From NCBI GenBank assembly GCA_019421725.1, contig JAHZES010000048.1, forward strand, positions 1 to 11,668: a DNA stretch of 11,668 nucleotides, read 5' to 3'. The DNA is from Clostridiales bacterium. GTDB taxonomy: Bacteria; Bacillota; Clostridia; Oscillospirales; Acutalibacteraceae. Both the position numbers and the translations under genes were made by a program. Positions 6,818 through 11,668 of this stretch are shown here, one piece after another (the first letter of the stretch is position 1; each line of letters starts with the position of its first letter). The notes under the pieces are model-generated. The model did not search any database. It worked only from the letters and a program-made list of their open reading frames with translations, and was not told the DNA's origin.

Positions 6818-8032
6818 GTGTTTTTCCGGAAAAGAAAGGTTATGACGCAGGAATATTCCGGGCGGCGAGTTGTACCGGAGCAAGGCGCTTTTGTGCCGGA
6901 AGCCCCGCTGCTGCTCAAGCTGCAGGTCAGGCTGCAGGAAAAAGAATACGTCGGCGCCAACAGGCTGTTTCTCCGCGCCCGGCAAAGAGCGACCCGCTTT
7001 TTGTCGTTTGCCGGAATTCTTCTGCTTGCCGCTATTGTCGGAATGGCGCTTTTTTTGTTTATTGCATCGGGCGAAAGAGAGCCCGGCCTGCTGATGCCGC
7101 TGGCGCCGCTGCTGCTGGTGGCGCTGCTGCCGCTTTTGCAAAGAGCGGCTGTAACGGTTTCGGCCCGGCGCGCTTATGAGAAAAATCCGGAATTCAGTGA
7201 ATCGCATGAGGTCTGGTTTTTTGACGACCGTGTAGAGGTCATTTCATCCACGGGCCGTTCCGTATTTTTTTGGAAGGATATCGGCGGCGGCGCAGAAAAC
7301 GGAGAATTGCTGCTGCTGTGGTGCGGCATGCAGATGATCGTCGTTCCGGCGAATCAGGTGGATTCTTCCGTCGCGGCGTATCTGCACAATTTGCTGCTCG
7401 CAAAGCTTTCCTGCCGGTTTCAATTTTTTTCGGCGGTTCAGGCATGTGGCACGGCCGATTTTCCGCAGAAGGAGTTTCCGGTTTCGCCGCTGCATGCGGC
7501 GGTTTCGGCGGCGGAGACGCCGAAAAGCGTTCACAGCTTTCCGCCGTTTGTACTCGATTTGCCAAACCGGCCGGCTTTCAGCCGGAGTTGGGCGGTAACG
7601 GCGATATTCAGCGGGTTGTTTTCGTTGATTATTTCCGCGTTTTTTTGTGCCGGGCAGCAGGAGGCTTTGTTTACGGGAGCGTTTTTCTGGTTTTGCTGGG
7701 GCGTGTTCTTTGCACTGCTGTTCGGGCTGATGCAGCTTTTCATCTGCCTTTCCGCAAGGAGCGTTCTGCGGTCGGAGCCCCGGCTGCGCATTACTTTGAT
7801 TCCGAACGGCTTTGGAACCGACACCGGGCGCAACAGTCTGCTGACAGGCTGGGAAAGCGTTCGGGTAAAGGAGACCGGTTCCGCATTCCGGATCAGCGGG
7901 ATCGGTACGCCGGAAAGACAGCTGAAAATTTGCAAAAATGAGCTTTCGCCGGAAGCTTTTGAGGAGCTGCGCCGCCTGTTGGTCCGGTGCTGCCCGAATT
8001 ATCAAAGCAGATCCGGTGTGATTCCCCGGTGA
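6818..8032 (+). CDS. Double-length YcxB-like membrane protein (unit D, two fused copies)
   Basis: A 404-residue protein that reads as two YcxB-like units in one chain. First half: strand region near 31-43, membrane segments at about 60-83 and 91-107, then a soluble domain with V-W-F-F-D-D-R-V-E-V-I-S-S-T-G, F-F-W-K-D-I, E-L-L-L-L-W and M-I-V-V-P-A-N-Q-V. Linker: about 205-250, Pro/Ala/Ser-rich. Second half: membrane segments at about 258-278 and 285-311, then R-I-T-L-I-P-N-G-F-G-T, T-G-W-E-S-V-R-V-K-E-T, F-R-I-S and a closing helix E-A-F-E-E-L-R-R-L-L. The second copy lacks much of the N-terminal strand region. The start is uncertain: GTG 6818 has GGTGAG five bases upstream, while ATG 6842 has AAAGAAAGG only two bases away. 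It lies between unit C and gyrA. The function is unknown. Confidence 0.75.
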   Translation: MFFRKRKVMTQEYSGRRVVPEQGAFVPEAPLLLKLQVRLQEKEYVGANRLFLRARQRATRFLSFAGILLLAAIVGMALFLFIASGEREPGLLMPLAPLLLVALLPLLQRAAVTVSARRAYEKNPEFSESHEVWFFDDRVEVISSTGRSVFFWKDIGGGAENGELLLLWCGMQMIVVPANQVDSSVAAYLHNLLLAKLSCRFQFFSAVQACGTADFPQKEFPVSPLHAAVSAAETPKSVHSFPPFVLDLPNRPAFSRSWAVTAIFSGLFSLIISAFFCAGQQEALFTGAFFWFCWGVFFALLFGLMQLFICLSARSVLRSEPRLRITLIPNGFGTDTGRNSLLTGWESVRVKETGSAFRISGIGTPERQLKICKNELSPEAFEELRRLLVRCCPNYQSRSGVIPR

Positions 8033-8114
8033 CCGGTCAAAGGCCGGGCGATCGTTTCGTAATAAAGTAGCTTCTCAACGGAGATTCCGTTTTTGAAAGG
8101 AATGGTTACAAGCA

Positions 8115-10667
8115 ATGGAAGATCAACAGCTGGAACAGAAGATTGTCGACATCGGCATTGAAAAAGAGATGAAGAAGGCGTACCTTGCCTATTCCATGTC
8201 GGTGATCGTCGGCCGCGCGCTGCCCGATGTGCGCGATGGTCTGAAGCCGGTCCACCGCCGCATTCTTTACACGATGTATGAAAACAATATTACGCCGGAT
8301 TCCGCTTACCGCAAGTGCGCCGATACCGTCGGTACCGTGCTTGGCCGCTACCATCCGCACGGCGATGCGTCGGTTTATGACGCGCTCGTTCGTCTGGCGC
8401 AGGATTTTTCGATGCGTTATCCGCTGGTGGACGGCCACGGAAACTTCGGCTCCGTTGACGGAGATCCCCCCGCCGCTTACCGTTACACGGAGGCCCGTAT
8501 GGGAAAAATGTCGGTCGATATGCTGACCGATATTGAAAAAGATACCGTAGAGTTTCAGCCGAACTACGACGACCGGCTCAAGGAGCCGGTATATCTCCCC
8601 TCCCGTTTTCCGAATCTGCTTGTAAACGGCTCTACCGGCATAGCGGTAGGTATGGCGACCAACATTCCGCCGCACAATCTGGCCGAGGTCATCGACGGTA
8701 TGTGCTGCCTGATCGATAACCCGGATGCTTCGCTGGAGGATCTGATGGAGCACATCAAGGGGCCGGATTTTCCCACCGGCGGCATCATCATGGGCCGCAG
8801 CGGGATCCGCGCAGCCTATGCAACCGGCCGCGGGCGCATTTTTCTGCGCGCGCGCGCAGAGATTGAGGAAGAGAAAAACGGCAAATCGCGCATTCTTGTT
8901 ACCGAGCTGCCGTACCAGGTGAACAAGGCGCGTCTGGTGGAATCCATTGCGGAAATGGCAAAGGAGAAGCGCATCGAGGGAATCGCCTATGTTACCGACC
9001 ATTCCGATAAGGACGGTATGTGCATGGTGATCGACGTCAAGCGCGACGCCTCGCCGCAGATCGTGCTCAATCAGCTGTACCGCTATACCCAGATGCAGGT
9101 GACGTTCGGCGTGATTATGCTGGCTATCGTCGACGGAGAGCCGAGGGTGCTGACGCTGAAGGAGATCCTGCAGAATTATATCGATTTTCAGCTCGATGTG
9201 ATCACCCGGCGTACCCGGTTTGACCTGCGCAAGGCCGAAGAGCGGGAGCATATTCTGGAGGGCCTGATCATTGCGCTCGATTTTATCGACGAGGTAATTG
9301 CGATCCTCCGCGCCTCCAAATCGGTTCCAGAAGGCAAAACGGCGCTGATAGAGCGGTTCGGTCTGGACGATGCACAGGCCGGCGCGATCGTCGCCATGCG
9401 CCTTGGCCAGCTGACCGGGCTGGAACGCGACAAGATACTGGACGAATCGGCGCAGCTGAAAGAAAAAATTGCCGATCTTCGCGATATTCTTGCCAGCGAG
9501 GCCCGCAGAAAGGATATTCTGCGCACGGAGTCCATGGCGATCCGTGAGAAATATAAGGACGACCGCCGCACGGAGATCGCTTCCATCAGCGGCGAGGTCG
9601 ACATTGAGGATCTGATTCCGCAGGAGGAGTGCGTGCTGACGCTGACCAACTTCGGCTATGCAAAACGCCAGCCGGTAGATACCTTTACGGCGCAGCGCCG
9701 CGGAGGAAGAGGGATCACCGGCGTAGGCCGCCGCGAGGAGGATGTCGCGACGGAGATGTTTGTCTGCAATTCGCACGATTACGTGCTGTTCTTTACAAAC
9801 CTTGGCCGCGTTTACCGCCTGAAGGCCTACGAAATTCCGGAGGGAAGCCGGACCTCAAAGGGCATGAACATTGCAAACCTTTTGCCGCTGGCGCAGGAGG
9901 AAAGGATCACCTCCGTCATCCGCGTGCCGGAATTTGAAGAGGACCGCTTCCTTGTGATGGTGACCCGCCGCGGAATTATCAAGCGTACCGATCTTTCCGC
10001 TTACGATACGGCGCGCAAGGGCGGCTTGATCGCACTGGATCTGAACGAGGGCGACGAGCTGGCCTGGGTGCGCATGACAAAGGGCGAAAGCGAGCTGCTG
10101 GTCGCGACTCGCAAAGGGATGGCGATCCGCTTTGCCGAGACGGATGTTCGCAGTATGGGGAGAACGGCAAGAGGCGTGAAAGCGATTACGCTCGGCAGGG
10201 ACGACGAGGTGGTCGGCATGGCGGTCCTTCATGCGGGCCAAAAGGTGCTTACCGTTTCCGAAACGGGCTACGGACGCCTTTCCCCCATTGAAAATTACCG
10301 TATGCAGTCGCGCGGAGGCAAGGGCCTGAAGAATTATCACACCGAAAAATACGGAGAGGTTGCGACCGTGCTGGTGGTCGACCCCGAAAATGACGACGTT
10401 ATCATCATTTCATCCGACGGCGTCATCATCCGCGTCTGCGCCGGAGAGATCCGTGAATGCGCCCGCCCGTCCAAGGGCGTTAAGGTGATGCGTCTGGCCG
10501 AAGACAGCAGAGTCGTCACGTTGGCCCGCGTTCCGCACGAGGAGGGTGAAGCCACCGAGACGATCGAGGACGACGGAAGCGACGCCGATGAGGGAGCCGA
10601 AACCGAGGCCGAAATGGAAGCGGAGGCAGCAGAGGAAACGGACGCGCCTACCGAGGAAGAACAGTAA
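8115..10667 (+). CDS. gyrA: DNA gyrase subunit A
   Basis: An 850-residue breakage-reunion subunit of gyrase. The catalytic pair is R123-Y124 in Y-R-Y-T-E-A-R-M. The quinolone region reads R-Y-H-P-H-G-D-A-S-V-Y-D, with Ala85 at the E. coli Ser83 position and Asp89 at the Asp87 position. A canonical GyrA box QRRGGRG at 527-533 identifies it as gyrase, able to wrap DNA and supercoil negatively, rather than topoisomerase IV ParC. The C-terminal beta-pinwheel follows to about residue 808. The last 42 residues are extremely acidic: 21 Asp/Glu and no basic residue. The start ATG 8115 has GAAAGGA (8095-8101), a long 13 bases upstream. The gap from unit D is 82 bases with no clear promoter or terminator. 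An intrinsic terminator follows the stop. Confidence 0.98.
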   Translation: MEDQQLEQKIVDIGIEKEMKKAYLAYSMSVIVGRALPDVRDGLKPVHRRILYTMYENNITPDSAYRKCADTVGTVLGRYHPHGDASVYDALVRLAQDFSMRYPLVDGHGNFGSVDGDPPAAYRYTEARMGKMSVDMLTDIEKDTVEFQPNYDDRLKEPVYLPSRFPNLLVNGSTGIAVGMATNIPPHNLAEVIDGMCCLIDNPDASLEDLMEHIKGPDFPTGGIIMGRSGIRAAYATGRGRIFLRARAEIEEEKNGKSRILVTELPYQVNKARLVESIAEMAKEKRIEGIAYVTDHSDKDGMCMVIDVKRDASPQIVLNQLYRYTQMQVTFGVIMLAIVDGEPRVLTLKEILQNYIDFQLDVITRRTRFDLRKAEEREHILEGLIIALDFIDEVIAILRASKSVPEGKTALIERFGLDDAQAGAIVAMRLGQLTGLERDKILDESAQLKEKIADLRDILASEARRKDILRTESMAIREKYKDDRRTEIASISGEVDIEDLIPQEECVLTLTNFGYAKRQPVDTFTAQRRGGRGITGVGRREEDVATEMFVCNSHDYVLFFTNLGRVYRLKAYEIPEGSRTSKGMNIANLLPLAQEERITSVIRVPEFEEDRFLVMVTRRGIIKRTDLSAYDTARKGGLIALDLNEGDELAWVRMTKGESELLVATRKGMAIRFAETDVRSMGRTARGVKAITLGRDDEVVGMAVLHAGQKVLTVSETGYGRLSPIENYRMQSRGGKGLKNYHTEKYGEVATVLVVDPENDDVIIISSDGVIIRVCAGEIRECARPSKGVKVMRLAEDSRVVTLARVPHEEGEATETIEDDGSDADEGAETEAEMEAEAAEETDAPTEEEQ

Positions 10668-10683
10668 AATAGCTTGACCGTCA

Positions 10684-10735
10684 GGCGGCCGGAAAACGGA
10701 ACAAAAAATACCTGCCCGTTTTCGTCCGCCTTTTT
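10684..10735 (+). terminator. Rho-independent terminator after gyrA
   Basis: The 5' arm 10684-10699 pairs with the 3' arm 10716-10730. GGCGG pairs with CCGCC and AAAACGG with CCGTTTT, with a small internal mismatch between the two helices and a 16-base A-rich loop. A run of five T follows at 10731-10735. It begins 17 bases after the gyrA stop and should end the gyrase transcript. Confidence 0.85.
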
Positions 10736-10756
10736 GCTGCGGTGAAGCCGGTTCTC

Positions 10757-10765
10757 TGTTATAAA
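10757..10765 (+). promoter_or_regulatory. Possible extended -10 promoter for murT
   Basis: TG-T followed by TATAAA (10760-10765) makes an extended -10 element with 5 of 6 matches. It lies between the gyrA terminator and the murT SD. No good -35 is visible at 16-18 bases; TTGCTG at 10734-10739 would leave a 20-base spacer. The position after a terminator supports a promoter here, but the call rests on the -10 alone. Confidence 0.5.
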
Positions 10766-10797
10766 ATAGCATTTCCCGAAAGGAATGTGGTTTGAAT

Positions 10798-11668
10798 ATG
10801 TCAAAGGTAAGATTTATTGCGGCAATGACTGCGGCAAAGGCGGCTCAGAATCTGTTGATCGCGGCGAAAAAGAACGCTGCGTGGCATTTGCCGGGCAGGG
10901 TTGCCAAAAAGATCATGCCGGGCTTTCCCGGCGACGAGCTGCAGCGGCCCAAAACGGTCATTGCGGTAACCGGTACCGACGGCAAAACGACGGTATGCAA
11001 CATGCTTTGCGATCTGTTTACCTCTATGGGGTATCGCGTGGTTTGCAACAACATGGGATTCAATGCGCTGGACGGCATCAAGTCCATGCTGATTTACGGT
11101 TCCACCGTAACGGGAAAGCCCAAGGCGGACATCGGTGTGTTTGAAATAGACGAGCGCCGCACGCGGCAGATGTGCGAGCTGCTGCACCCACAGTATCTGA
11201 TGGTGACCGGGCTGTTCCGCGATTCGGTCAACAACAACGCACACCCCGAATACATAGCGTCCATTGTCAGCGGCGGCGTTCCGGCCGGGACGCAGCTGAT
11301 CCTGAACGCGGACGATCTGATCTCATCCCGCATTGCGCCGCAGGTTCCGCGTGAGAAAAAGCACTTTTTCGGGATGGACCGGCTGGAAAGTGATGTGACC
11401 CGGTGCGTCAATCTGGTCAACGATGCGCGGGTTTGCCCCGTTTGCCAGGCGCCGCTTGTTTACGATACGATCAAATATCATCACATCGGCCGCGCGCACT
11501 GCGAAAAGTGCGGCCTTGTGTCGGAAACGCCGGACGTGCTGGGCAGACAGCCGAATCTGCAGAATAATACCCTTACCGTACGGGAAGGCGGAACAGACAC
11601 CGTTTATCCGCTGGTGAACGACAGCATCTTCAATATGTACAACGAAACGGCAATCATTACCCTTCTGC
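10798..11668 (+). CDS. murT: Lipid II isoglutaminyl synthase, MurT subunit (partial, 3' end cut)
   Basis: The first 290 residues of a Mur-ligase-family protein that runs off the window. With GatD, MurT amidates the glutamate of the lipid II stem peptide to isoglutamine, using ATP, at the cytoplasmic side of the membrane. Seen: a P-loop TGTDGKTT (58-65); F-E-I-D-E following the central strand; L-F-R-D-S; and a four-cysteine ribbon CPVC (C213, C216) with CEKC (C235, C238) inserted in the Mur middle domain. This ribbon is a MurT hallmark and is absent from MurC-F. Most Mur ligases have Asn where this P-loop has D61. ATG 10798 is 13 bases after AAAGGA (10779-10784); an in-frame TTG at 10792 has better spacing (seven bases) and may be the true start. 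gatD is expected just downstream. A stand-alone DUF1727 Mur ligase is the alternative name for the same family. Confidence 0.9.
   Translation, partial: MSKVRFIAAMTAAKAAQNLLIAAKKNAAWHLPGRVAKKIMPGFPGDELQRPKTVIAVTGTDGKTTVCNMLCDLFTSMGYRVVCNNMGFNALDGIKSMLIYGSTVTGKPKADIGVFEIDERRTRQMCELLHPQYLMVTGLFRDSVNNNAHPEYIASIVSGGVPAGTQLILNADDLISSRIAPQVPREKKHFFGMDRLESDVTRCVNLVNDARVCPVCQAPLVYDTIKYHHIGRAHCEKCGLVSETPDVLGRQPNLQNNTLTVREGGTDTVYPLVNDSIFNMYNETAIITLL

Noticed and set aside
8024..8062. CCGG-rich inverted repeats after unit D, and TAATAAAGT as a gyrA promoter
   Set aside because: Stems are about five pairs with no T-run, and no -35 fits at a proper distance; the evidence is insufficient for either a terminator or a promoter.
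8106..9776. 556-residue open frame on the minus strand opposite gyrA
   Set aside because: Same reason: a GC-rich antisense shadow of an undoubted gene, with no recognisable domain or start signal.
10785..11144. 119-residue plus-strand frame starting at the SD of murT
   Set aside because: It starts at the decoy ATG touching the SD and is out of frame with the clear MurT protein; the composition is shadow-like.
1..11668. Origin of replication (DnaA boxes), LexA operator near recF, RNA genes, mobile elements or CRISPR
   Set aside because: Reading both strands, I found no DnaA-box cluster, no GAAC-N4-GTTC operator, no tRNA or rRNA-like sequence, no transposase and no spaced repeats. oriC probably lies upstream of the window.

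Overview
The window is an ordinary-looking piece of bacterial chromosome, all on the + strand. It begins just downstream of where dnaA-dnaN would lie and follows the conserved Gram-positive order yaaA - recF - remB - gyrB - gyrA. The recF-remB pairing, the short (no-insertion) GyrB of 648 residues, strong Shine-Dalgarno (SD) sequences, TTG/GTG starts, moderately GC-rich coding and a MurT-type ligase all point to a Firmicutes genome. A GC-richer member of the Clostridia (Oscillospiraceae/Ruminococcaceae-like) fits best. The phylum is fairly secure; the family is inference.

Layout: (1) 76-1725 holds the replication/repair cluster of an S4-domain RNA-binding protein (yaaA), translationally coupled recF, and the small DNA-binding regulator remB. 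(2) 1794-2889 holds two small zinc-ribbon proteins, each with two membrane segments. (3) 2890-4984 holds a strong extended -10 promoter, a leader with a stable hairpin just before the SD, and gyrB, whose real start is a TTG at 3038. (4) 5002-8032 holds four closely spaced membrane-protein genes of YcxB-like architecture. The last is double length and looks like two YcxB units fused head to tail. (5) 8115-10667 holds gyrA, followed by an intrinsic terminator. (6) From 10798 to the window edge is the 5' part of murT (lipid II isoglutaminyl synthase, Mur-ligase subunit), with its own likely promoter.

How the genes work together: yaaA, recF, gyrB and gyrA serve ribosome/RNA binding, recombinational repair and supercoiling. 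GyrA and GyrB form the gyrase heterotetramer. The six membrane proteins set between these housekeeping genes have no known function. They are the accessory and least understood part of the window: two zinc-ribbon proteins before gyrB and five YcxB-like units between gyrB and gyrA. Both gyrase subunits differ from the usual residue at a key quinolone-contact position (GyrA Ala85, GyrB Trp461).

I see no mobile element, CRISPR array, rRNA, tRNA or phage gene. No wholly new system is demonstrated. The best candidates for a second look are the YcxB cluster with its internal duplication and the gyrB leader.
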